Origin: Stenotrophomonas sp. SY1
GTDB taxonomy: Bacteria > Pseudomonadota > Gammaproteobacteria > Xanthomonadales > Xanthomonadaceae
Reading direction: 5' to 3'
Length of the DNA stretch: 64,000 nt
Assembly (NCBI RefSeq): GCF_021202945.1
Contig: NZ_JAJOYR010000001.1
Location: 744,001 to 808,000 of the forward strand
Below, piece after piece: positions 8,769 through 16,716 of the stretch (position 1 is its first letter; the number at the start of each line of letters is the position of its first letter). The notes under the pieces were generated by a model. It did no database searches and had not been told where the DNA came from. It was given only the letters and a program-made list of their open reading frames with translations. Made by a program: the position numbers and the translations under genes.

Positions 8769-9143
8769 TCATGCGTTGACCAGATCGAAGTGCACCAAGG
8801 TGACCACCTCATCGCGCTGGAAGCCGGGATACAGCTGCTCCATCACCGCCAGCAATCCTTCCGGCGTGCGGCAGGCCGGGTCATGTTCATTGCGCAGCTC
8901 GGCCGCTGTCAGCGTGTCGAAGCGGCGCAGCTCGGTGTGCAGTGGCACTGGGTCGGAATGGTGCCCGTCGCCCAGTTCGATCCGCGCAAGAGCCACGCCG
9001 TGCCAACGCGTCCCACGCCGTACGCTGGTGTTGCGGCCGGTATGGAAAAGCGGATGAGAGAAGCCGAGCAGGGGCGGTTCTAGGTTCATGGCGGGGCGCA
9101 GGAAGCGGCTGTTCATTCTGGCTGCGATTGGCGACTTTTTCAT
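8769..9143 (-). CDS. ASCH-domain protein (YqfB-like), probable active-site loss
   Basis: Up to 124 residues. From MNLEPPLLGFSHPLF onward it follows the small ASCH proteins of the YqfB type: a HTGRNTSVRRG loop, then FDTLTAAEL, GLLAVMEQLYPGF and the terminal VVTLVHFDL. YqfB of E. coli hydrolyses N4-acetylcytidine; from memory its catalytic Lys and Thr sit in the GRKTITIR loop, and here Lys is replaced by Asn and the second Thr by Val. The protein may therefore bind RNA or a nucleoside without that chemistry. The domain itself begins at the ATG at 9089; the ATG at 9143 with a weak AGG site would add 18 residues, so the start is unsettled. Confidence 0.65.
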   Translation of the reverse strand: MKKSPIAARMNSRFLRPAMNLEPPLLGFSHPLFHTGRNTSVRRGTRWHGVALARIELGDGHHSDPVPLHTELRRFDTLTAAELRNEHDPACRTPEGLLAVMEQLYPGFQRDEVVTLVHFDLVNA

Positions 9144-9204
9144 CACCTGTCGTTCAACCGGCCGGGTTCAGCATCATCGCCCACCTCCCTGATCCGGGTC
9201 CGGC

Positions 9205-9978
9205 ATGTCCCGCGCGGCCGCCGTTGCGATGTTGCTGCTGTTGTATGCGGTGTGCGCGCCGTTGCAGGCGCGCACCGTCTACCGCTGCGTGCAGAAAGGC
9301 ACGGTAAGCATGGCCACCGCGCCGGAACCCGGTTCCAGCTGCAAGGCGATGACCGTGGACGACAACGCGGTGCAGATGCCCAATCTGTGGGGCAACTTCG
9401 GCGTGTTCAGCGGCACGCTGTACGAGCGTGAGCAGGACGGCAAGCTCGTGTATTCCACGCGCAACCTGCCGGGCTCGCGGCCGTATCTGCGCTTCACCGT
9501 GGCCACGCCACCGGGCGAACCGGCGCATGAAGGGCTGGGCAATGTCGGCAAGCCGCAGCTGGATCGCCACGCGACGCAGTTCCGCGCCGCGGCCAAGGCC
9601 ACCGGCGTGGACGATGCATGGCTGCGCGCGGTAGCGCATGCGGAAAGCGCGTTCGATGAGAAGGCGGTGTCGCCCAAGGGCGCACAGGGCGTGATGCAGT
9701 TGATGCCGGATACGGCGCACGAGTACGGCGTTACCGACCCCTTCTCGCCGGCGCAGTCGATCAGCGGTGGCGCGCGGCACATGAAATCACTGCTGCGCCG
9801 CTACGACGGTGATCGCACCCTGGCCGCAGCCGCCTACAACGCCGGCATCGGCGTGGTGGCACGTTATGGCGGCGTACCGCCGTACGCCGAAACCAGGCAT
9901 TACATCGACAAGGTGCTGGCGCTGTACGGCCGGTATCGTGCGGCGATGGGCACCGCGCCGGAGCGCCCGGCGCAGTAA
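9205..9978 (+). CDS. Lytic transglycosylase, SLT domain
   Basis: A 257-residue exported murein hydrolase. Residues 1-23 form a signal peptide (AAAVAMLLLLYAVCAPLQA). A poorly conserved N-terminal region with a Cys pair follows (YRCVQKG, SSCKAM). The C-terminal SLT domain starts near residue 128: VAHAESAFDEKAVSPKGA holds the catalytic Glu, then GVMQLMPDTAHEYGV, LAAAAYNAGIG and TRHYIDKVLALY. It should cleave the glycan strand of peptidoglycan to 1,6-anhydro-muropeptides in the periplasm. It is not in an obvious secretion or conjugation cluster, so a general cell-wall role is most likely. Confidence 0.92.
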   Translation: MSRAAAVAMLLLLYAVCAPLQARTVYRCVQKGTVSMATAPEPGSSCKAMTVDDNAVQMPNLWGNFGVFSGTLYEREQDGKLVYSTRNLPGSRPYLRFTVATPPGEPAHEGLGNVGKPQLDRHATQFRAAAKATGVDDAWLRAVAHAESAFDEKAVSPKGAQGVMQLMPDTAHEYGVTDPFSPAQSISGGARHMKSLLRRYDGDRTLAAAAYNAGIGVVARYGGVPPYAETRHYIDKVLALYGRYRAAMGTAPERPAQ

Positions 9979-10029
9979 TAGCAGCGTCTGGGCGGCGATG
10001 AAGTTGCGGCCGCGGCGCACTTGCCGGGA

Positions 10030-10095
10030 GCGCCGAGCCACGCTCGGCAGGCGGGTTTGTCTGCAAGGCCTCAGCGGAGCATTGCTCCGCTCTAC
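10030..10095. repeat. SMAG-like double hairpin
   Basis: Palindromes GCCGAGCCACGCTCGGC (10032-10048) and AGCGGAGCATTGCTCCGCT (10073-10091) are separated by about 24 bases, between the converging transglycosylase gene and the next minus-strand gene. Confidence 0.7.
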
Positions 10096-10142
10096 TGCCG
10101 GGTCTGATGGCACGACGGGCGTGCCGGGGGATCGCATGCCGT

Positions 10143-10589
10143 TTACGGCAGCTGCAGTTCTTTCCAACCGACGTGGTGCATCAACTCGCGTACCACCAGT
10201 AGTGCGGCGACGAATCGGGGCTGTTCCGGGATGCCGAGGCTGCGCGCTGGCAGGCCGGCGGCGACGGCGGCCAACTGGTTGAAGGCGCGCTCCACTGCTT
10301 CGACCGTCAACGGCGCTCCCGCAGGCTGGCCCAGCACGGCGGGCAGTTCGGCCAATGTCTGATCCGCCAGTTGCAGCAGCTCCAGCGGTTGCGCACGCAG
10401 GGCGGGCATCTGCGCCATCAACGCATCTTCGGTGGTGGCGATGGCCTGTTCGAGCGCGAGTTCGGTGGGCGGGAAATGGCCCAGTCCTGCCGCCAGCAGC
10501 TGCTCCAGCGACAGTTGCAGGGGGATCGCTTCACCCTGCGCCGGTTGCAGGCGGATGGGTGCGGTGTCCAGGTACAGGCGGGTGCTCAT
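10143..10589 (-). CDS. Hypothetical protein, helical
   Basis: 148 residues, not recognised. The sequence is rich in Leu, Ala and Gln with no signal peptide or membrane segment, and reads as an all-helical cytoplasmic protein (for example LELLQLADQTLAELPAVLG and FVAALLVVRELMHHVGW). The start at 10589 (MSTRLYLDTAP) has GGAG about eight bases upstream. It is divergent from the NHL-M23 gene with a gap of about 90 bases, which must hold both promoters. No neighbour suggests a function. Confidence 0.7.
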   Translation of the reverse strand: MSTRLYLDTAPIRLQPAQGEAIPLQLSLEQLLAAGLGHFPPTELALEQAIATTEDALMAQMPALRAQPLELLQLADQTLAELPAVLGQPAGAPLTVEAVERAFNQLAAVAAGLPARSLGIPEQPRFVAALLVVRELMHHVGWKELQLP

Positions 10590-10677
10590 GGATGTCTCCG
10601 TCGATCGGGACCGATGGCAGGTTACGCCTCGCTGCGTGAGCGTCTATCGTGCCCGCTCCGGAACAGGGTAGGTGTGG

Positions 10678-12759
10678 ATGGAACGCAAGTATTGGATCAG
10701 TGCTGTAGTCGTGGTCACCGGCGCCGCATTGGCAGCCAGTTTTCTGTGGGTACCGACGCCGAAAGGCCCGGTAGGGCCGGCGCCGACGCCGCTGGGCTGG
10801 CAGGCCTCGATCGAACTGCTCGGCGGAGATGGCATTGCCGGCAACAGCGCCGGCAGCGCGGCGCAGACCCGCTTCAGCGACCCCTGGGGCGTGGTGATGG
10901 GCGGCAGCGTGCTGTTCGTTGCCGATGCCGGCGACAACAACCGCATTGTCTATCGCGGCCTGGATGGCGCATTCCATCTGCTGGCCGGTGGTCGCGAAGG
11001 GTTTGCAGACGGGCAGGGTGCGGCCGCCGCGTTCAATACGCCATCGGGCATTGCGCTGGACCGGCACGGCAACCTGTACGTGGCCGACACCGGCAATCAC
11101 GCCATCCGCAAGGTGACGCCGCAGGGCCAGGTCAGCACCGTGGCCGGCAATGGCATGGCCGGTTTCGCCGATGGCACGGGCGCGCAGGCACGCTTCGACG
11201 GCCCGATGGGCGTGGCGGTGGGCGCCGACGATCGCATCTACGTCGCCGATACCTGGAATGACCGTATCCGCGTGATCGAGCCCGATGGCCGCGTGTGGAC
11301 GCTGGCCGGCGGCGAGCGTCCGGGCTGGGAGGACGGCGCCGGACCTCTGGCGCGTTTCGACACACCCACCGACGTGGCGCTGGATGCGCAAGGCAACGTG
11401 TGGGTGGCCGACCTGCAGAACAACGCGCTGCGCATCGTCAGCCCGCAGGGCATGGTCAGTACCCGCGTTGGCACGCCCGGCGGCGAGCGGCTGCTGTGGG
11501 GGCCGATGGCAGTGGCCCTGACCCATGACGGCGTGGCTTACATCAGTGAGCGGCTCAGTGGCCGCGTGGTGCAGCTCTCGCCGAGCGGCCACATGGTGGC
11601 GGTGGCAGGCAACGACGCGCAGCGCTTCGCGCGACCGGCCGGTGTGGCGGTGGCCGCCGATGGCAGCCTGCTGCTGGCCGATGCCGACGCGCACCGCGTG
11701 CATCACCTGCGGCCCTTGCCTGTCGGTGTCGAGCCGCCGCTGGTGCAACTGGGGCCGTCACCGGACAACCCGCTGCCACGCAACGAGAAGCGTTGGCCGC
11801 TGGCGCCGCAGACCGGTTGGCATGAAGTGACCGGCACGCTGGGCGAAGTGCGTGGCAACTTCAGCGGCGAGAGCCGTCATCACCTGCACAGCGGTTTCGA
11901 CGTGCGTGGTGATGTGGGGCAGACCGTGTTGGCGGTAGCGCCGGGCAAGGTCAGCAGCCCGGCATCGACCTGGACGCTGGGCGGGCAGGCGGAAGGTTTT
12001 TCGCTGGATAAGCTCGACTACATCCACATGAAGGTCGGGCGCGATGCGTCCAATCGCCCGCTGGATGCCAAGCGTTTCCAACTGGTCAACGACGAACACG
12101 GCCAGTTGGACCGCGTGCGCGTCCGCCGAGGCACCCGCTTCCAGCCGGGCGACGCATTGGGCAGCATCAACAACCAGGCGCATGTGCATCTGGCAGTCGG
12201 CCCGTCGGGCTATGAGCGCAACGCGGTGCGCCTGGGCTTCGCCAACTATGCCGATCACGTCGCGCCGAAGATCGACGACATCGCGCTGTTGGATGCCAAT
12301 GACCAGCGTTTGAAGGACACGGTGGACGGACGCCTGCGCGTGGCCCGCGATGGCGATGGCCTGCAACTGGTGGTGGAGGCGTGGGACCAGGTCGACAACA
12401 ACCTGCCGCGTCGCCGTCTTGGCCTGTACACGCTGGGTTACCAGATTCTGGACAGCAACGGTCGAGCATTGCCCGGTTACGAGCAGCCACGGATGAACAT
12501 CATCTTCAACCGCATGCCGCCGCAACGCGAAGCCGTGAAGGTGGCCTACGCCGCCGACAGCGGCATCACCGTGCATGGCAGCAGCAGCACGCGCTTCCGC
12601 TACGTGCTGACCAACACCGTGCGTGACGGGCTGCTGTCCACCGGCCTGCTGCAACCTGCGGAGCTGCTGCCGGGGAATTACACAGTCCGCGTTACGGCGA
12701 AGGATTACAGCGGGAATGAGGCGGCCAGCGGTCGTGAGCTGCAGTTGCAGGTCGAATAA
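10678..12759 (+). CDS. Membrane-anchored NHL-repeat propeller fused to M23 peptidase domain
   Basis: A 693-residue protein with an unusual domain order. Residues about 6-25 form a signal anchor. Residues 30-340 hold about six NHL repeats, seen as recurring GVAV..DDRIYVADTWNDRIR-type units (LYVADTGNHAIRKV, VWVADLQNNALRIV). Residues about 380-510 hold an M23 (LytM) domain with metal ligands His404 and Asp408 in HSGFD and His502 and His504 in HVH, so the zinc site appears intact. A beta-rich tail follows. It should face the periplasm, where M23 enzymes cut peptidoglycan cross-links; the propeller may bind a partner. The ATG at 10678 is preferred over the GTG at 10672 for its spacing from AGGG. 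Confidence 0.85.
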   Translation: MERKYWISAVVVVTGAALAASFLWVPTPKGPVGPAPTPLGWQASIELLGGDGIAGNSAGSAAQTRFSDPWGVVMGGSVLFVADAGDNNRIVYRGLDGAFHLLAGGREGFADGQGAAAAFNTPSGIALDRHGNLYVADTGNHAIRKVTPQGQVSTVAGNGMAGFADGTGAQARFDGPMGVAVGADDRIYVADTWNDRIRVIEPDGRVWTLAGGERPGWEDGAGPLARFDTPTDVALDAQGNVWVADLQNNALRIVSPQGMVSTRVGTPGGERLLWGPMAVALTHDGVAYISERLSGRVVQLSPSGHMVAVAGNDAQRFARPAGVAVAADGSLLLADADAHRVHHLRPLPVGVEPPLVQLGPSPDNPLPRNEKRWPLAPQTGWHEVTGTLGEVRGNFSGESRHHLHSGFDVRGDVGQTVLAVAPGKVSSPASTWTLGGQAEGFSLDKLDYIHMKVGRDASNRPLDAKRFQLVNDEHGQLDRVRVRRGTRFQPGDALGSINNQAHVHLAVGPSGYERNAVRLGFANYADHVAPKIDDIALLDANDQRLKDTVDGRLRVARDGDGLQLVVEAWDQVDNNLPRRRLGLYTLGYQILDSNGRALPGYEQPRMNIIFNRMPPQREAVKVAYAADSGITVHGSSSTRFRYVLTNTVRDGLLSTGLLQPAELLPGNYTVRVTAKDYSGNEAASGRELQLQVE

Positions 12760-12796
12760 CGCGCGTTCGATGCGGCTGTTCCCGCCCGGACGCACA

Positions 12797-12825
12797 TAAA
12801 AAAGCCCCGGCATGATGCCGGGGCT
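12797..12825 (-). terminator. Rho-independent terminator of the first TonB receptor gene
   Basis: On the minus strand a 9-bp stem GCCCCGGCA/TGCCGGGGC with a 3-base loop is followed by six T. It lies about 50 bases past the stop of the receptor gene. Confidence 0.9.
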
Positions 12826-12875
12826 TGAAGTGACTGCAATCAAAGAGAGATTGTTTTCACATCCCGCTCGTTCGA

Positions 12876-15857
12876 TCAGAAATCGTACGAAGCGGTCAGA
12901 CGCACCGAGCGCGGCGCGGTGTAGTACGTGCCGATGCCGTAGGTTTCCGAGATCTTCTTCGGGCCCACTTCATAGACGGCATCGCTCTGCACCGGCTTCA
13001 GTTCATTGAACACGTTGAACACGTTCAGACCGAAGGCCAGCTTGTGGTCGGCGAAGGACGGGCGGTACTGGACGCCCAGATCCAGACGCTTGGTCCACGG
13101 CTGGCGACCGGCATCACCCGGACGCGACGGCTTGCCACCGCAGTAGTGGTAGGCCGCTTCGTAACCCATCGGATCGGTGATGTCGGTGCCGTAGTAACCC
13201 AGGCAGCTCTTGGGCATGCCCGAGGCGATGCTCATCGTTGCCGAGGCGGTCCACTCATCATTGAACTGATATGCGGCGAAGCCCTTGAGCTGGTGGCGAC
13301 GATCGTTGGCCAGGTAGCCACCGGCGTACTCCATCAGATACGAGCCATCCCAGTCCTGGGTCTTGGACACGTCGTCCTGACCGATGTCGGACTTGACCTG
13401 GCCTTCGGTATTGCCGAAGTTGCGCGACCAGGTGTAATCCAGGCGGCCATACCACTTGTCGCTCATCGGATGTTCCAGGAACAGGTCGATGGCAACGTAG
13501 TCGCGCTTGGCCTTGGTGCTGCCGAAGCCCCAGTCATGGCCGCTCATCTGCAGGCGCGTGTAGCCGGAGCCGTCAACATTGGCCAGCATGAAGGTGTTGG
13601 TCTTGCCCGGGTTGAAGATCAGGCAGCCCGGAATGGTCACCGAATCCGGGTCCACACCCATGCCGGTCAGCTTGTCGGCCATGCGGTCGGGGTCGCAGAC
13701 GTCGTCGATTGCAGCCTGCAGGCGACGGTAGGTGACCTTCGCACCGGTGTTCCAGGACTGGCCCAGGGTCTTCTCAAAGCCGAGGATCAGTTCGTCCTGG
13801 TACTGCGACTTCAGGTCGGTCGGTGCCACCGAGTACGGGTCCGGAGCTACGCCATATTCGTTGTTGGACGAAACCGGGCCCGGGCCAAGTGCGGTCAGGC
13901 CAGTCGGGTTGCCGTCAGCATCGATGCCGGAGTAGGTGAAGTACTCACGGGTGTAGGTCGAAGCCGAGGCGCCACGGATGGCGACGCTGTTCGGCAGAGC
14001 CAGGTAGTAACGGCCCAGGTTGGCGAACACCTTCAGCGAGGAATCACCAAATACGTCCCAGCTCACGCCGGCACGCGGTGCCCACTGGTCGCCGCTTTCC
14101 ACATAGGAGATGGCCGAGCTGTTGTAGTTGGTGAACTTGTCATTGCGCAGGCCCAGCGTCACCAGCCAGTTCGGCGTGATCTGCCAACGGTCTTCCAGGT
14201 AATAGGCTTTCTGCTTGACGCTCATGCTGGTGGTGGTGGAGAAGATGTACTTCTGCACCATGTAGCCCTCACCGCCCGGCGGGGCGATGTTGAACTTGCT
14301 GTTCGGCGATTCGTTCGGGTCCAGCTGCGAGTAGATCCACGCATAACCCGGGCCGGTCATCGACTGGCCTTCGTTGTGCGCGTTGTAGTACATGTTGTCG
14401 ATACCAGCTGTCAGCTCGTGATTGCCGATACGGTATTCCAGGTCCACGCGCAGGCCGCGGGTCTTGCTGCCGGCGTCGTCCGCCTTGCCTGCATTGGTGG
14501 CCTGCGAGTTGCGGATCGGCGTACCACCGGTGATGGACGGATCCTGGTAGGCCGAACCACTGATGTAGGGCAGCGGCGAGTCGCTCGGATTTGAGGACAG
14601 GTTGTCCTGCTTGCTGCGCCCGTAGGTGGCGCTCAGGGTCAAGTCATCGGTCAGGTAGCCGGTGTACTTGAAGATGTCGTAGGTGTCCTTGAGCTTGGTG
14701 GTGTTCGGGTAAACACCCGTACGACCGCCTTCGGACAGATCGTCATAGTCAAACGCGGTGTAGTAACCGGCCTGACGGTCGGTGTTCTGGATGCGGGTGT
14801 ATTCCAGGGTGTGGTCGTCGGTGATGTTCCAGTCAACCTTGCCGTAGAACTTCGGTGCGCTGTAGCTGTAGTTGTTGCGCGCCTGCTGCGCCGATTCAAT
14901 GCTGTTGGTGGAGACACCGTCGGTCTTGTTTGACTCGGCGGCCAGGTGCACGAACAGGCGGTCTTCGATCAGCGGGCCGCTGACATAGCCGCTGTAGGTG
15001 GTCTGGGTCTTGGTGTCGTTGTTGCGATAGCGGTAGATGGAACCATCACGCGGATACCAGATATCACGCGGCGAAGCTGCCAGGCTGTCCGGGGACCAGG
15101 TGGTCTGCACGCCGAAGTGCCACTCATTGGTGCCACGTTCGCCAATCTGGTTGATCACGCCGCCGGTGGAACGACCGTAACGGGCGCTGTAGCCGCCGGT
15201 GTAGGTTTCCTGCTGATTGATCGAGCCGTACGGCAGGCTGACGCCGCCCATGTTGCTCAGCGGGTTGGAGGCATTGAAACCGTTGATGTAGTACGCATTC
15301 TCGGTGACGCTGGCGCCGCCGAAGGACAGCACGGAACGCGAGCCGTTGCTGAACTCACCGCTGCCAGGGATGACGCCAGGTGCCAGCAGTGCAATGGCTT
15401 CGGCGCTGCGGCCCAAAGGCAACACGGCCAGCTGTTCGGAAGTAACCACCGACTTGGAGACGGTGTTGCTGACGTCGATCTTGGGCACGCTGGCCGCAGT
15501 AACGGTCACCGCATCCAACGTGGTGGCACCGTCACCACCGAAGGACACCTCGGTACCCGTGCCAACCTTCAGCAACACGTTCTCGCGCTTGTCGACCACG
15601 GCGCCGTCGCGCTGCAGGGTGACGGAGTAGTTGCCCACCGGCAGCGAGCCGAGGTTGTAACGGCCGTTGGCATCGACCGTGGCGGTGCGCTTGAGGCCGG
15701 ATTCGTTCTGCACCGTGATGGTTGCGCCGGCTGCGGCAGGGGCGCTGCCGTACAGCGAGCCGGTGGTGCTCTGGGCGGCGGCGGCGCCGATGACGGAGGT
15801 CAAGATCACCGCGAGCGCTGTGCGCTTCAGGCGGACTGCTTTCGTTGCACTGCTCAT
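12876..15857 (-). CDS. Oar-like TonB-dependent outer-membrane receptor (copy 1)
   Basis: 993 residues. A signal peptide ends near residue 26 (LTSVIGAAAAQ). Residues about 30-110 form a carboxypeptidase-regulatory-like beta-sandwich (ATVDANGRYNLGSLPVGNY), followed by a plug (LDAVTVTAASVPKID to GYSARYGRSTGGVINQ) and a 22-strand barrel ending in the outer-membrane signature RLTASYDF. This architecture defines the Oar-like group; the ligand is unknown, with large organic substrates being usual. The ATG at 15857 has AAAGGA seven bases upstream. It is closely similar along its whole length to the receptor gene immediately upstream, which marks a tandem duplication. A separate terminator and leader indicate independent transcription. 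Confidence 0.93.
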   Translation of the reverse strand: MSSATKAVRLKRTALAVILTSVIGAAAAQSTTGSLYGSAPAAAGATITVQNESGLKRTATVDANGRYNLGSLPVGNYSVTLQRDGAVVDKRENVLLKVGTGTEVSFGGDGATTLDAVTVTAASVPKIDVSNTVSKSVVTSEQLAVLPLGRSAEAIALLAPGVIPGSGEFSNGSRSVLSFGGASVTENAYYINGFNASNPLSNMGGVSLPYGSINQQETYTGGYSARYGRSTGGVINQIGERGTNEWHFGVQTTWSPDSLAASPRDIWYPRDGSIYRYRNNDTKTQTTYSGYVSGPLIEDRLFVHLAAESNKTDGVSTNSIESAQQARNNYSYSAPKFYGKVDWNITDDHTLEYTRIQNTDRQAGYYTAFDYDDLSEGGRTGVYPNTTKLKDTYDIFKYTGYLTDDLTLSATYGRSKQDNLSSNPSDSPLPYISGSAYQDPSITGGTPIRNSQATNAGKADDAGSKTRGLRVDLEYRIGNHELTAGIDNMYYNAHNEGQSMTGPGYAWIYSQLDPNESPNSKFNIAPPGGEGYMVQKYIFSTTTSMSVKQKAYYLEDRWQITPNWLVTLGLRNDKFTNYNSSAISYVESGDQWAPRAGVSWDVFGDSSLKVFANLGRYYLALPNSVAIRGASASTYTREYFTYSGIDADGNPTGLTALGPGPVSSNNEYGVAPDPYSVAPTDLKSQYQDELILGFEKTLGQSWNTGAKVTYRRLQAAIDDVCDPDRMADKLTGMGVDPDSVTIPGCLIFNPGKTNTFMLANVDGSGYTRLQMSGHDWGFGSTKAKRDYVAIDLFLEHPMSDKWYGRLDYTWSRNFGNTEGQVKSDIGQDDVSKTQDWDGSYLMEYAGGYLANDRRHQLKGFAAYQFNDEWTASATMSIASGMPKSCLGYYGTDITDPMGYEAAYHYCGGKPSRPGDAGRQPWTKRLDLGVQYRPSFADHKLAFGLNVFNVFNELKPVQSDAVYEVGPKKISETYGIGTYYTAPRSVRLTASYDF

Positions 15858-16638
15858 TGAATTCCTTTGATCGTTGGAAGCGATTACGTGTCTTGAGCTG
15901 CGCCGATGTGAAACTACCGTTACAGCTGAACGAAATATTAATTTCATTTGCACGGACTTTGCAATATCAGATGAAACGAAATTCAAGTCATTGAAAACAA
16001 AGAAAATTAGTTTCTATATGCAAGGTGAATGGGCGCTCGGGCGTGCTCGAAATGTCTTCCAAGACTGGCTTGAGCCACAACTTTCGGGGAGTGGATTCCC
16101 GTCTGGGTTACCCGCGAACAGACGCTGGGAGGTGGTCGCTCTGTTGTTTGAATCGATGCGGAAAGAGCGGGACAACCGGCTTCCAGCCCAGGGGGCTTCC
16201 AGCGTTCGGGCCGGCTTGGTTGTCGCTTCCCACGGGTGTGCTCGATAGATCAGGTAATTGCCCGTGTGGCGGTACCCGCCACAACGCAATCGGCAGATCG
16301 GGCCGCCCGGATCACGGCAGATATTGCGTCGCTGCTTCGGCCTGCGGATTGGCATCGAGTCTTCCCGCACCGGGTGTTCCGCTGCTTGTGTCTGTGCGGA
16401 ACGAAGGCAGTTGCGCTGGCTGACACGGTGGCATGGCCGTGAGGATGCAGATGCTGAACTGCGTCGGATTGTTCACTTTGGCTGCGGTAGCCAGCGGTGC
16501 GCGCGGCACTGTCCGCAAGTTCGCCAAGCGTGCCTGTCGCACCGTGTACGTGTGAATTGCTCGGCTCCTGGCCAGCGCAACACCGGCTTCGTTGGTGTCG
16601 AGGCTGCGGATGTGGAGGAGAGGTGCGCGAATGCAGGC
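15858..16638. other. Long intergenic region upstream of receptor copy 1
   Basis: About 780 bases without a convincing gene. The 130 bases next to the receptor start are notably AT-rich for this genome and include a candidate promoter. The rest is GC-rich; its short open frames on both strands lack homology or good starts. A 41-codon frame beginning near 16432 is the only one with a hydrophobic start and is not supported. Confidence 0.6.
15935..15964 (-). promoter_or_regulatory. Candidate sigma-70-like promoter for receptor copy 1
   Basis: On the minus strand TTGCAA and TAATAT are spaced by 18 bases, about 78 bases before the receptor ATG, within the AT-rich block. Each hexamer matches four of six consensus positions. 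The -10 overlaps a small palindrome GAAAT-ATTA-ATTTC that could be an operator. Confidence 0.35.
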
Positions 16639-16668
16639 AAAAAAAGCCCCAGCACAAGGCTGGGGCTC
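16639..16668 (-). terminator. Rho-independent terminator of the second TonB receptor gene
   Basis: On the minus strand AGCCCCAGC/GCTGGGGCT forms a 9-bp stem with a 5-base loop, followed by a run of seven T, about 50 bases past the receptor stop. Confidence 0.9.
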
Positions 16669-16716
16669 AAGCATTTTGCCAGAGAGATACCTGCTGTGGA
16701 GCTGTGTTGCTGATGG

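Noticed and set aside
13044..14594. Long plus-strand open frames across both TonB receptor genes (also 17311-18870)
   Set aside because: Both receptors have full domain order, signal peptides and terminators on the minus strand; the opposite frames have no recognisable protein features.
16432..16556. A 41-codon open frame with a hydrophobic start in the gap between receptors
   Set aside because: No ribosome site, no homology visible and a basic, irregular tail; chance cannot be excluded.
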